Shown piece by piece: positions 1 through 11,300 of a stretch of DNA of 64,000 bases. Below the pieces are notes generated by a model. It ran no database searches. It had not been told where the DNA came from and saw only the letters and a list, made by a program, of their open reading frames with translations. Origin of the DNA: Euborellia annulipes. Its lineage: Eukaryota; Arthropoda; Insecta; Dermaptera; Anisolabididae. How positions within the stretch are numbered: position 1 is the first letter of the stretch; every line of letters begins with the position of its first letter. The stretch lies in NCBI GenBank assembly GCA_023213315.1, contig JAKCPI010031647.1, forward strand, positions 1-64,000. Reading direction: 5' to 3'. The translations under genes were made by a program, and so were the position numbers.

Positions 1-2768
1 TTTTAACTCAAATGAGATATCAATATGCTTTTTTCGCTAAAAGCCCCCTTAAATCCCCCCCCCCCTAAAAGCAATTTTCGGTGTTGTGTTTTGAAATCCG
101 GGCCGCTAGGTACCCTAATTGATCATTTTTGTGAAAAATGCATTTTTTTTTTCAACTCTTTCTTTTTTTTCCATCTCTATATATATAAAGAGATGTGACT
201 AAGTGATGACAACGCGCAGCCTAAACTATAATACCTATAAGGCTGAAATTTGGCATGTAGAGTCCTTTTGTGCCCAAGGCGTCATTTAAGAAGCCATTTT
301 TCGAAATTCCAATTTTAAGGGCACTAAATGGGGTATTTTTTTTGTATTTTAAATAATTCTTAAACGAGATGAGATATTAATATGCTCTCTTCGCTAAAAT
401 TTTTCTTAGATGAATATCTAAATTCGTTGTTTCAGGGTTTTTTGAAATTCGGCCTCTAAGTACCCCAAATTGTCATTTTTGTAAAAAAATTCGGATTTTT
501 CAACTTTTAACTGAAATTTTAAATAATTCTTAAACGAGATGAGATATTAATATGCTCTCTTCGCTAAAATTTTTCTTAGATGAATATCTAAATTCGTTGT
601 TTCAGGGTTTTTTGAAATTCGGCCTCTAAGTACCCCAAATTGTCATTTTTGTAAAAAAATTCGGATTTTTCAACTTTTAACTGAAATGAGATTTTAATAT
701 GCTTTCTACGCTCAAAGTTTCCTTATAGGAACCTCTAAAAAGTAGTTTCGGGTTTTTTTGAAATTCCGCCTCTAAGTACCCCAAATCGTCATTTTCTTAA
801 AAAATTCGGTTTTTCCAACTTTTAACTCAAATGAGATATCAATATGCTTTTTTTCGCTAAAAGCCCCCTTAAATGACCCCCCCCCTTAAAAGCAATTTCG
901 GTGTTGTGTTTTGAAATCCGGCCGCTAGGTACCCTAATTGATCATTTTTGTGAAAAATGCATTTTTTTTCAACTCTTCTTTTTTTTTCCATCTCTATATA
1001 TATAAAGAGAGATGTGACTAAGTGATGACAACGCGCAGCCTAAACTATAATACCTATAAGGCTGAAATTTGGCATGTAGAGTCCTTTTGTGCCCAAGGCG
1101 TCATTTAAGAAGCCATTTTTCGAAATTCCAATTTTAAGGGCACTAAATGGGGTATTTTTTTGTATTTTAAATAATTCTTAAACGAGATGAGATATTAATA
1201 TGCTCTCTTCGCTAAAATTTTTCTTAGATGAATATCTAAATTCGTTGTTTCAGGGTTTTTTGAAATTCGGCCTCTAAGTACCCCAAATTGTCATTTTTGT
1301 AAAAAAATTCGGATTTTTCAACTTTTAACTGAAATTTTAAATAATTCTTAAACGAGATGAGATATTAATATGCTCTCTTCGCTAAAATTTTTCTTAGATG
1401 AATATCTAAATTCGTTGTTTCAGGGTTTTTTGAAATTCGGCCTCTAAGTACCCCAAATTGTCATTTTTGTAAAAAAATTCGGATTTTTCAACTTTTAACT
1501 GAAATGAGATTTTAATATGCTTTCTACGCTCAAAGTTTCCTTATAGGAACCTCTAAAAAGTAGTTTCGGGTTTTTTTGAAATTCCGCCTCTAAGTACCCC
1601 AAATCGTCATTTTCTTAAAAAATTCGGTTTTTTCCAACTTTTAACTCAAATGAGATATCAATATGCTTTTTTCGCTAAAAGCCCCCTTAAATGACCCCCC
1701 CCCCCTTAAAAGCAATTTCGGTGTTGTGTTTTGAAATCCGGCCGCTAGGTACCCTAATTGATCATTTTTGTGAAAAATGCATTTTTTTTCAACTCTTCTT
1801 TTTTTTTCCATCTCTATATATATAAAGAGAGATGTGACTAAGTGATGACAACGCGCAGCCTAAACTATAATACCTATAAGGCTGAAATTTGGCATGTAGA
1901 GTCCTTTTGTGCCCAAGGCGTCATTTAAGAAGCCATTTTTCGAAATTCCAATTTTAAGGGCACTAAATGGGGTATTTTTTTGTATTTTAAATAATTCTTA
2001 AACGAGATGAGATATTAATTTGCTCTCTTCGCTAAAATTTTCCTTAGATGAATATCTAAATTCGTTGTTTCAGGGTTTTTTTGAAATTCGGCCTCTAAGT
2101 ACCCCAAATTGTCATTTTTGTAAAAAAATTCGGATTTTTCAACTTTTAACTGAAATTTTAAATAATTCTTAAACGAGATGAGATATTAATATGCTCTCTT
2201 CGCTAAAATTTTTCTTAGATGAATATCTAAATTCGTTGTTTCAGGGGTTTTTTTGAAATTCGGCCTCTAAGTACCCCAAATTGTCATTTTTGTAAAAAAA
2301 TTCGGATTTTTCAACTTTTAACTGAAATGAGATTTTAATATGCTTTCTACGCTCAAAGTTTCCTTATAGGAACCTCTAAAAAGTAGTTTCGGGGTTTTTT
2401 GAAATTCCGCCTCTAAGTACCCCAAATCGTCATTTTCTTAAAAAATTCGGTTTTTCCAACTTTTAACTCAAATGAGATATCAATATGCTTTTTTCGCTAA
2501 AAGCCCCCTTAAATGACCCCCCCCTTAAAAGCAATTTCGGTGTTGTGTTTTGAAATCCGGCCGCTAGGTACCCTAATTGATCATTTTTGTGAAAAATGCA
2601 TTTTTTTTCAACTCTTCTTTTTTTTTCCATCTCTATATATATAAAGAGAGATGTGACTAAGTGATGACAACGCGCAGCCTAAACTATAATACCTATAAGG
2701 CTGAAATTTGGCATGTAGAGTCCTTTTGTGCCCAAGGCGTCATTTAAGAAGCCATTTTTCGAAATTCA
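1..2768. repeat. Higher-order satellite array, ~820-bp unit, about 3.4 copies
   Basis: The same start (TTTTAACTCAAATGAGATAT) recurs at about 1, 820, 1639 and 2461, so the unit is 819-822 bp. Each unit contains four diverged submonomers of roughly 145-170 bp. Each submonomer has an ATATGCT...CGCTAAAA block, a GTTT..TTTTGAAAT block and a CTAAGTACCCC / GTCATTTT block. Two adjacent submonomers (from about 366 and 536) are nearly identical at 170-bp spacing. A segment of about 300 bp, with CTCTATATATATAAAGAGA followed by GTGACTAAGTGATGAC, separates the sets. Units differ only in homopolymer length and a few bases, so amplification is recent. The array runs off the left edge and stops abruptly near 2768 in unrelated sequence. 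Confidence 0.95.
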
Positions 2769-3340
2769 GGCCCCACCCCTATCCTCCCACCCGCCAAAAG
2801 ACCAAAGTAAAAACCCCCAATTTTTTAAATATTATTAGAATTTATATAATTTTTATACACATAATCTATTTGTGACATTTAATAAATTTTTTGGAGAAAT
2901 TAAAATTTTCCATAGGATATTACTATTTTAATATCTTTAATATCTTTTAAACCTTATGTCTTTTGAATTTTAATATTAATATTCCTCGATTTAACAAAGT
3001 ATGCGTTTTAATTTAATTGCCCCCATTGAATCATTCTTTCATTCTTTATTTTATACTCAGAAATAGGATAGGTTTCATATCCAATCTTACGACTCTACTA
3101 TAATATAATATTACAGTGGCAATAGCTGTTTTTAATTCGTGAGAGATCAATTAAGATAAGGGGGTGGGTGGAGGGGGCTCTAGAAAAGAACATATCCTTA
3201 AGGGGAGAGGTGAGCAAAATAAGGTTGAGAAACTGTTTTAAACGATAATAGATAGCAATTTAAATAATACATCTAGAAGATTTTTTTGTATTTAAATTTC
3301 TTAAATAAATATCTTTCAAGGGAATCAAAGTTATTTAGTG
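2769..3340. other. AT-rich intergenic DNA, nothing recognised
   Basis: Simple AT-rich sequence between the satellite and a SINE. I see no open frame, hairpin or repeat that I can name. Confidence 0.5.
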
Positions 3341-3500
3341 TTCTCGGGCCTTTGTGTAGTGGTTAGTCATTTGTACCAAAGGTCGCATGTTCGTATCCAG
3401 TCAATTGAATTCGCTACCCATTCAATTGAAATAAATATAAACGCGGTCTTAATGCCTTCGATGCCTAAAAAAAACTTAATGAAATTAAAAAAAAAAAAAA
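3341..3500 (+). mobile_element. tRNA-derived SINE
   Basis: The head carries a box A-like TTTGTGTAGTGGTTAG, then about 25 bp on a box B-like GCATGTTCGTATCC. After it come a CAATTGAAT-rich body, a GATGCC motif and an A-rich tail ending in a 14-A run. A second fragment of the same body (CAATCAATTTGAATAAATAG, then ACGGGG) lies at about 3650-3680. Not a functional tRNA: the cloverleaf is not intact. Confidence 0.7.
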
Positions 3501-3804
3501 CTATTTACTCTTTTTGATTCTAAATCCTCCCGCCCCTGAGCAGGGTTTTAACAAAAAAGACTTTTTTATATTTTGACCAGGGTACTGGTCAAATGTAGTT
3601 AAAATCGTTCAAAAATGGTTTTAACCATAAAATTAATTTAAATTGACTACCAATCAATTTGAATAAATAGGGACGGGGTAAATTAAATAAAAAAAATATA
3701 TATATATATATCCTAAACAAAAAATCTGGTGTAACCTGTTTTAACCACCCTGGTTTTAGCAGAACCACTCTGCCCCTCCTCCATTTTTACGAAATTTTGT
3801 ATTC

Positions 3805-3995
3805 TTCAATTTATCTAAAAAAGTTGTAATTTGGCAGGTACATTACGTTTATTGCCTTTCAAGATATTCACGAAATCTTTTTCGAAATTTTAATTTTAAG
3901 AGTAGTGAAACCTCATTTTGGAGTTTTTTTGTTTTTTTAAATTTTATAATGACCTTTAAAGGGGTTGAAATATCAATTTGCTTTTTGCTCTAAAG
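3805..3995 (+). repeat. Diverged single monomer related to the satellite array
   Basis: Order and wording follow the satellite: TTTGGCA.GTA, CGAAATTTTAATTTTAAG, TTTTTAAATTTTATAATGA, then GAAATATCAATTTGCT (array: GAGATATTAATATGCT). It is much more diverged than the copies inside the array, so it is probably an old relic or edge monomer. Confidence 0.55.
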
Positions 3996-4110
3996 AAGAA
4001 ACGAGGCATCGATGTTGAGGGTTGGCAACGAATTAAGAAGGTTTATGCTCCGGGAATTTCAGGGTTTCAACGATGGGCGTACAAGCGACTTGCCCGCAAA
4101 TCCTAACCTT

Positions 4111-4207
4111 GCTCGCCGAAGGCGAGCAAAAAAGCTCGCCGAAGGCGAGCTCGGGGTCCAGGGGGGCGAAGCCCCCCTGGCTAACGCAAGGTTCGCCGAA
4201 GGCGAAC
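4111..4207. repeat. Cluster of four GC-rich hairpins with GAA triloops
   Basis: Four perfect stem-loops lie in under 100 bp: GCTCGCC-GAA-GGCGAGC at 4111-4127 and again at 4134-4150, CCAGGGGGGC-GAA-GCCCCCCTGG at 4158-4180, and GTTCGCC-GAA-GGCGAAC at 4191-4207. All have the same triloop. The GC content is extreme for this window. Confidence 0.9.
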
Positions 4208-4212
4208 GCTTG

Positions 4213-4580
4213 CCGCTAGTGTCTTATGTCTATGGAGATTTAATCAGGAAGCCGAAGGAACTTTGCAGCCAGGAGATTAAATAAAAAAATCTATCATTTA
4301 ATTTTTATTTGCCGACGTTTCGGTCGTTTATCACAACCTTTATCAGGGCAAATAAATTGTCAACAATACAGGATTTTAGGTATTTTAATGTTTACTGTAA
4401 TCATATACAATTTCTTTTTTAATTTTATATGTAAATATAAATTATCATTTACTTGCTTGGGATCTTGGATTCATGATGAAATTCGTGATAGGCGAACGAA
4501 ACATCGGCAAATAAAAATTAAATAAAAATTTTTTTATTTAATCTTTTGGCTGCAAAGTTCCTCCGGCTTCCTGATTTTCT
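4213..4580. mobile_element. Foldback element P1 (Penelope-like terminal arms)
   Basis: The left arm (about 4213-4353) includes GGAACTTTGCAGCCAGGAG. The right arm (about 4475-4576) is its inverted, mutated copy. The left arm carries the motif GACGTTTCGGTCG and, read on the minus strand, a hammerhead-like core. A second member of the same family is at 62345-62575. Confidence 0.7.
4307..4353 (-). ncRNA. Hammerhead ribozyme-like motif (G8 mutated)
   Basis: Minus strand order: ATTTGCC, CTGATAA, A, GGTTG..CGACC, GAAA, C, GTC, GGCAAAT. Stem I pairs over 7 bp and stem II over 5 bp (one G-T). The core reads CTGATAA where CUGANGA is required, so the catalytic G8 is lost and this copy is probably inactive. 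Confidence 0.6.
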
Positions 4581-4603
4581 ATTTTACTATTTAGCCTTTC
4601 ATC

Positions 4604-4826
4604 CAGAGGCGTCATTTGGGGGGGGGGGAGGGGGGAGCATTTGCCCCCCCCCCCCCCCAAGGGCTATGATTTTTATAACATTCTATATTAATCTTAAATA
4701 AAATATTTCAAAATATATCTACGAGTATATAAACTGTACAAAATTAAACAATTATATTAAATTGAGTGCCTAAAAAAAAGTTTGCCCCCCCCCCCTCCCC
4801 AAGGAAAAGTTGAAATGACGCCACTG
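4604..4826. mobile_element. hAT-type miniature element
   Basis: Ends are CAGAGGCGTCATTT and AAATGACGCCACTG, inverted. Flanking 8-mers CTTTCATC and ATCTCATC match at 6 of 8, as expected for an old hAT 8-bp target duplication. The interior has long C and G runs and no coding sequence. A related right end is at 17160-17174. Confidence 0.65.
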
Positions 4827-4829
4827 ATC

Positions 4830-5329
4830 TCATCTTCTTGCACAGACAGCACCTTTCTTGGATGAGGTCCTCCTGGGTTAGGCTCTCAAAAAGCGTTGAT
4901 AATTCTAATTAAACGTTAGATTAATTTAATTTTTATTGTTCGTGGGATAAAAAATAAACTAAGAAGAGAAGGGGGCGAGTGCTCATTTAATTTTATTAAT
5001 ATGAAAACGTGAATGCATCGGTCTTGGCTCCGCCCCAGGCTGCATTGCCATTGGCTGTCTGATGACGCATCTCTTGGAATTTTGATGTTGGGTTGTTCAG
5101 TAGTTCAGTTGTTTGGTAGTTCGGTAGTTTGTTGTTCGTTTATCTCGTCGTCGCTCTTTCCCTCTCAGTGGGAGGTTGATTTCTTTCAGAACTCAAGTCA
5201 GTTGTGTTTTGTGTTTGCTCTGTTTACCTACAAGCCACCAAATGCAGTCCCGAGTTTACATTTAAAATTTTTTTTTTTCAATTATTACTTTTTGTACAGT
5301 CCAGTCACGACTCATTTCTTTGAAAAACA
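4830..5329 (+). promoter_or_regulatory. Promoter / 5' UTR region of the SKAP-like gene
   Basis: Relatively GC-richer, unique sequence directly upstream of the ATG at 5330. It has pyrimidine- and GTTC-rich stretches at 5090-5170. No TATA box or transcription start can be assigned. An open frame at 5013-5339 overlaps it but is in a different frame from the real start. Confidence 0.35.
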
Positions 5330-5372
5330 ATGGATGTAATCGGCCAGGCGAATTTAGAAAACCTACTACAAG
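5330..5372 (+). CDS. SKAP2: SKAP-like exon 1 (start exon)
   Basis: ATG at 5330 opens 14 codons and leaves phase 1 at donor GTGATT (5373). This start was chosen because its frame joins exon 2 exactly and rebuilds the SKAP N-terminal motif across the junction. Confidence 0.7.
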
Positions 5373-8300
5373 GTGATTGAATTGAGTTTAATTAAAAAAA
5401 AAAAAAAATTTGTTGCGCAATTATTTATAATACTCTTATTATATGTCAACAATACATACAAATATAATTAATTAAAATTTACTCAGTTTATACTAGTATT
5501 AATTTATTAAAAGATCTGGAAAGGTCGTTGAAAATTAAGTCCTAGGTCAAAAACAATACTAGTATAATTATTCTAAAATTTTAATTATATAAATAAAACA
5601 TGTTCACCAAGAGAAAAAAAATTAATCTTAAATTTTATTTCCTTTCAAAATAAAGAGTTATATTTTATTTTTCCTCAATGCTTTGCTTGTATTAGCCAAA
5701 AATGCATAAATCAAGCTTTTGTTTCTTTATTCTTTAGTTTTTGTTACTTAAAAAAAAAAGAAAGAGAAATATTGATTAAAATCTATTTAAAATATATGAA
5801 AAACTTTAATTAATCGATCACAGAGATCAAAACAAATTTTTTACAAATAGTATGATCCCAATAATGTTTTATTTACATCAAAATTCATTCGGTTGCTTCA
5901 CCTATAGTCAACTAGCAAATTTATCCGAACAATATATTAAATCATCGATATAGTAAACAAGAATACGCTTAACCTTCGAGTTAAAAAAAAAACGAGTTTT
6001 TTCACATATATCAGAGGTATAAGGGGTGTTTTGGGAAGCTAGCAATTTAATAAAGACATAACCTACTTACCAAGATTAATTAATATGAATCGTAGAATTA
6101 TTAATATTTTCGAAAGATTTAAAATCACATCTCCATCCCCTTCTTCCCCCCGATTTCCGAAAAATTATAAATATTATATAGAGGGAAACATAGTATTACA
6201 ATTTTAAATAGTCTACTATTAGAAATTATAAAAGATATTTTATATTATTTAAATTTTATTCATTTAGGAGGTAGGGGAGAGGGGACATTCGAACTCCCTC
6301 GAAAACTAGCTACGGTCCTGGTTGATTAGATTAAGCTCCGGTTGCTTCATATCTAATTAACTAGCTATCCCTCGGATAAGCTAGTTGATTATGGCTTTCG
6401 AGATTTTTAACATCTAGTTAAGCTAATCATATGATTAAATAAGAGCCCAGGTCGAAGTTATTTAGCCAAGACCCAAAGTTCGATAGAAGGCTTAACAAAG
6501 GGGTGAAATTAGAAACACAAGCATCATATTACATGGTCAGTGCCCAGTCTCGATATGTTAAAACCATTGTAAAGTTTGAAACCATTGGCAAATTGGAATC
6601 CAACCCGTTTATTTTTTAAGATGTTTTTAAATTTTATAAAAAAAAATTAATTATCTTTAAATTTTTAATATTTATTTAAATTAATTTCAATTTTTATAAG
6701 TTGTGTCTTTATTAAATTACTAACTTCACATATGTTTCCGATAGCTAATTATATGTGAAAAAACTCATTTTTTTAAAACTCGAAGGTTAAGCGTGCTCTT
6801 GTTTACTATATCGATGATTTATCATTAGTCGATTAAATTTTCTAGTTGACTATAAATGAAACAACCCGCCCTAAATCTATCAAACGACTAAATTCAATTC
6901 GAATAAAGGATATTATTATCGGCACTGTTGAGTGAATAAACAATTGTATTTTTTCAGCTAGTTTTATTTAACCTTATATTTGAAGACACAGAAGTCTCTT
7001 CTTCGTCCATAACATTGTATCTTCACAGCCAAGGCAACATTTGCCAACAAAGATCATTACTCAAAGAGTGATTGCCTTTTAATGAAGATACAGTGTGAGT
7101 TAAACCTCTGAGTAAGAAGGGCCTATAATATTAAATAAATCTCGCTAAAAAATACAATTGTTTTTTTACTCAATCCTGCCGAAAATAATAGCCTCTTATA
7201 TTTGAGTTTGTCATCTCGGCGTCACTCTACACCAACATTTTAAATTTAATTCGAATCTAAGCAAAAATTTCATTTTTTTTTTTTTTTTATTTATATAAAC
7301 GTTAAAACCACAAATTAATTTTTTCTCTCTTAAGAATTAAATATATCTAATAGCTGAAAAATCAAAATGCAAAACAATCAGCGTATTTTCCCTTTAAAAA
7401 AAAAATCCATTATTATCAACGGAAAATGTGGTCTGATTTTTGCTGTGATTGTCCTCAGATGTGAATCATTTCCTGACTGATACTCTGGAAAACGAACCAC
7501 TCTCTACGCATGCTTCGCAAGCGAGGGCCGAACTTCGGAAGAAAGTATCCTCCATCATCGATGCGAGGGTTCCTTCCTCCTATCTTTTAATGGAAAACAA
7601 ACAAAAAAAAGGTGATATGATCTGCCCGGAAATGTTTGTTAACTTTAAGACATGACATTTGATTCACTCTTAACAAGGGAATGGAAACAAATAAACAACC
7701 GGACAAAACCGCTTTAGATCCCGTTTCTTAATTAATTTTCTTATTTGCATTTGTAGATATAAAGGACAATAATTGAAGATGACCCCTGGGGTTATTAAAG
7801 TGTTTTTTTCCATGAAATTTTTCTATAAAACACACATATCACTCTTTTCATTTGCCTTGTAAGATTTTTATATCTTGTTCTCAAATCTCGGATGTTCGTT
7901 TGGTTGTAGAATCGTAACATGCAGGCGTTTTTAGAAACTTTCACCTTGATCAATACTTCTCAATCGGTGATTTGCGTACTCGAAAATTATATTATAATTT
8001 CGGAATTTTAAATCGCTAAAATAAATAAATATACATATTTACTGCATTTAAAAATAAAAAAAATAAAAATATTCTTTAATAAGACAAATACAGGGATGGA
8101 CAGAATCGCGATCCTTTTGGATTTAAATCCGAAAATCCGATCAGATCTGTATCGAAAACCTTTTTATGGGGAGGATATTGGATTTGGATCGAAATCATTT
8201 TTGCTCTCTCGATTTAGGATTGGATCGCTAATTCTTTTTTGAAGGATTGGCAAGCTCGATTTTTGCAATCCTTATCAAAGGTCAAAGGATTGCCAATTAG

Positions 8301-11300
8301 GGATGGCGCTCGAAAAGCCGATTTTCGATTTTGGAATCGACTTGATATTTTTCGATTCTCGGAATCTATTAATCATTCCGAAAATCGATCAGATTTAATT
8401 TCTTATAAAGAGTGAACTCCCCATGATAAAAAAATGCGATAAAGTCATTAGATAGTGCTGCTCATGTCCACTAAATAAATTAAATTTTTTAATTGTAATA
8501 AATATTTTCTTTGCTCAGGGGCCCACATCTTGTGGGTACGTGGATGGCGACCACGAGCTGCCCGAGCTGGGACAGGCAGTCCTTCAGTTATTTCTATGTC
8601 TGTCTCTCAGACCGTGCGACGGGCCGGCCTGTCCTTTTTCTTCCGGTCGCAAAAACGCATGATAGGGTTGGAGGGAAAAAGTGAGGTGCGCCGACCCCGC
8701 ATCGCGGTAATAAGGCGAGGACAGAAGAAGAAGAAGAATTGTAATAAATATTTTATTGTCATCTGAAAATTCAATTAGCTCATGCGTAATTATTTTCAAA
8801 ATTCACCCTATCAAAAGACAAAGCAAAATAAAAGCCATTTAAAAATATAATTCTACCTCATCTTCTATCTCGACAAAAATCATTTGATGACTTAATAAGG
8901 AACTCTTCGCAAAATATTTTAAAGGGAGGAAAGACCTTTCACCAAGGACTTCCGATTTAGCATGATTGGATTACCTGGTTGGAATTAAAATTAGGAATAG
9001 ATTATTAGATAGCTATAAATAAATTATTAAAAGAGACGTGTATCTTTTCCGAAATGCCTTTATAGAATCTCGTTTAGTGATATTTTTTTAATTAAACATT
9101 ATTAAATATATCAATTTTTTTTCCTATATGTTAATATATAGAGAGAAATTATTGATGTCATGTCAAAAATTCGATGTCGAGATTTTGATGGAGATACACG
9201 TTTTGAGGTCCTCTGAATCCAAATCTGTCTGTGTGTGTGTCTGTAAAATATCTCAAGAACGAAAAGAGCAAGGAGGTTGAAATTTTATATTTAAGTTAGG
9301 TATCTCCCTGACAAGTGACACGAAGCTTTTGAACAAAATCGACCAAAGAATACTAGTACTTTATTGAAGCACTTTTTTTCGATTTTCTCAAAATTCGCTC
9401 TAACGATTTTGTTTAAAAATCAAAAATCAATTATTTTTTAGATGCTCTTTAAAATGTCTATTCTCATTTTGCTCTCAAAATTGTTACTCTTATACTCATA
9501 GGAAAGATAGGAGAAATGGTTGCGATAGTAACAAAATGTAAATATTTTCCCATATTTATAAATTTTATATCTTGAAATTCGAATGTACCGTACTGTCGGA
9601 ATCTAAATATATGTCGACACAAAAAAATCTGGTGTGACACACCAGATTTTTTTACTTTGAACATTTTGAATCTCTATATAATAATAAATAAATAAATAGA
9701 TAATTTATTGAAAAATTACAATAAGTAGACATAGTATAATATTCGGCTTCGAGTCTGTGCTCCCAGTCCGGTGCCGAATATTATACTATGTCCACTTATT
9801 CTAATAATATTTAAATTTTTTAATAAATTATTTATTTATTTATTCAAAAATTCATAGTAAAAAAATGTTTAATTAAAAAAAAATCTATAAACGAGCTTCT
9901 ATAAATGCTTTTCGGAAAAGATATACGTCTCTATCATTACGTCCCTATACTTTTGAGTAGAAATGAGGAATCAGAGTGTTTTGATCTATCAACTAAAGAG
10001 TTTATGATTTTAGATGACATTTTAATCGTTAATAATACAAGGAAACAGTTTCGAGTTTGAGAATTCCTCATTTTTTTTCATTTAAAAATAAAAATTAAAT
10101 ATACAAATTATAAACACTAGTTTATTTGTTTTAAATTTTTTTTAATTAAAAATTAACACTTAATACGTATTTCGATAATTACTTGTCAATGTTGTGTGTC
10201 AATTTCTTGTGAATGTAGTCACTTCTGATGATGATAAGAAATTGTCGATATACGTATCAAGTATTAATTTTTAATTAATAAAACCTTTGAAACAAATAAC
10301 CTAGTGTTTAATTTGTATATTTAATTTTAATTTACAAAATGTTTCAATGAGAACAAAAGTTTAAATCTTTGAGGAAAATTATTTCTATTTAATTTAAAAA
10401 ATTGTATGGAGCAGCCTGGTGAATAATTGGTGAAATGGGTGTTAATAAAAACTTAATTGGAGATAGGCCTACTATATGTATCTGTGAAAAGTATACGTTC
10501 GCTATAGTTCTGACTCAGCTCGTCCTAGTGAGCTTAAGGATGAGATGAGAAATGATGTTAATTTATTTATTTTAAATGTTTGATGAGATTGAATTAATTA
10601 AATCTGATACAAAAACCTCAAAATTTTAGGACTTTTTTAGTTTTTATTTTGTTTTATATCTCGTAAACTAAGCATATTTTGTATATACAAAGTTTTAGAG
10701 AATTAAATTTGCTAAAATTTGGTGGATAAAACGAATTTGTAGACCCAATATTAACCGAGATACGGCGAACCAAAGTTAGACAAAGTTTTCCGAAATGTAA
10801 AACAAATAGAAAATTCGTTCGGCCGTATCTCGTATATCCGTTAATATTGACTATGGTTCACAAAATATGCTTAGTTTACGAGATATAAGCAAAAAACTGA
10901 AAAAAGTTAAAAGATTTTGAGATTTTTGCACCCTCCCCCCACCCTCAAGATAGCACAGGGACCTCGAGGTCGAAAACTTAAAATAGATATCCTAGAGTAC
11001 CGCGCCCTTAATTGTCTTTAAAAATTTCTACAAGCAAATGGTAGCTCAACACATTATTTATAAATATATATTGTCTATATGATGCTGGTTCTATTATTTT
11101 GTCCAACCCCTGTATATGGACTAGATATAAACTGCCTGTGTTCAAATCTTTTTTTTCTTCATTTGACATGATTTTTTTTTCTTAACTTATTTTCGACCAG
11201 GTTTTTTCTAGGACCCCTTATCTTAGGGGGTTTTATCTATTTTTTTTAAATTTTCTTATACAATAATAAAAAATTCAAATATAAGAGTATTTAAAAGGAA

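Noticed and set aside
1..2768. CRISPR-like array
   Set aside because: Repeats are hundreds of bp, contiguous and without unique spacers, in an animal genome.
4012..4284. Open frame of 90 codons from ATG 4012
   Set aside because: It runs through the GAA-loop hairpins and into the foldback arm. The peptide is a by-product of repeated GCTCGCCGAAGGCGAG; no family resemblance.
8509..8580. HDV-like ribozyme at the SINE 5' end
   Set aside because: Consecutive hairpins are present, but I could not trace the nested double pseudoknot; the 5S promoter explanation fits better.
8530..8799. Overlapping open frames on both strands of each 5S-like SINE (also 22 kb, 28.4 kb, 36.1 kb, 40.0 kb, 61.5 kb)
   Set aside because: GC-rich repeats lack stops by composition; frames are not conserved among copies and have no domain.
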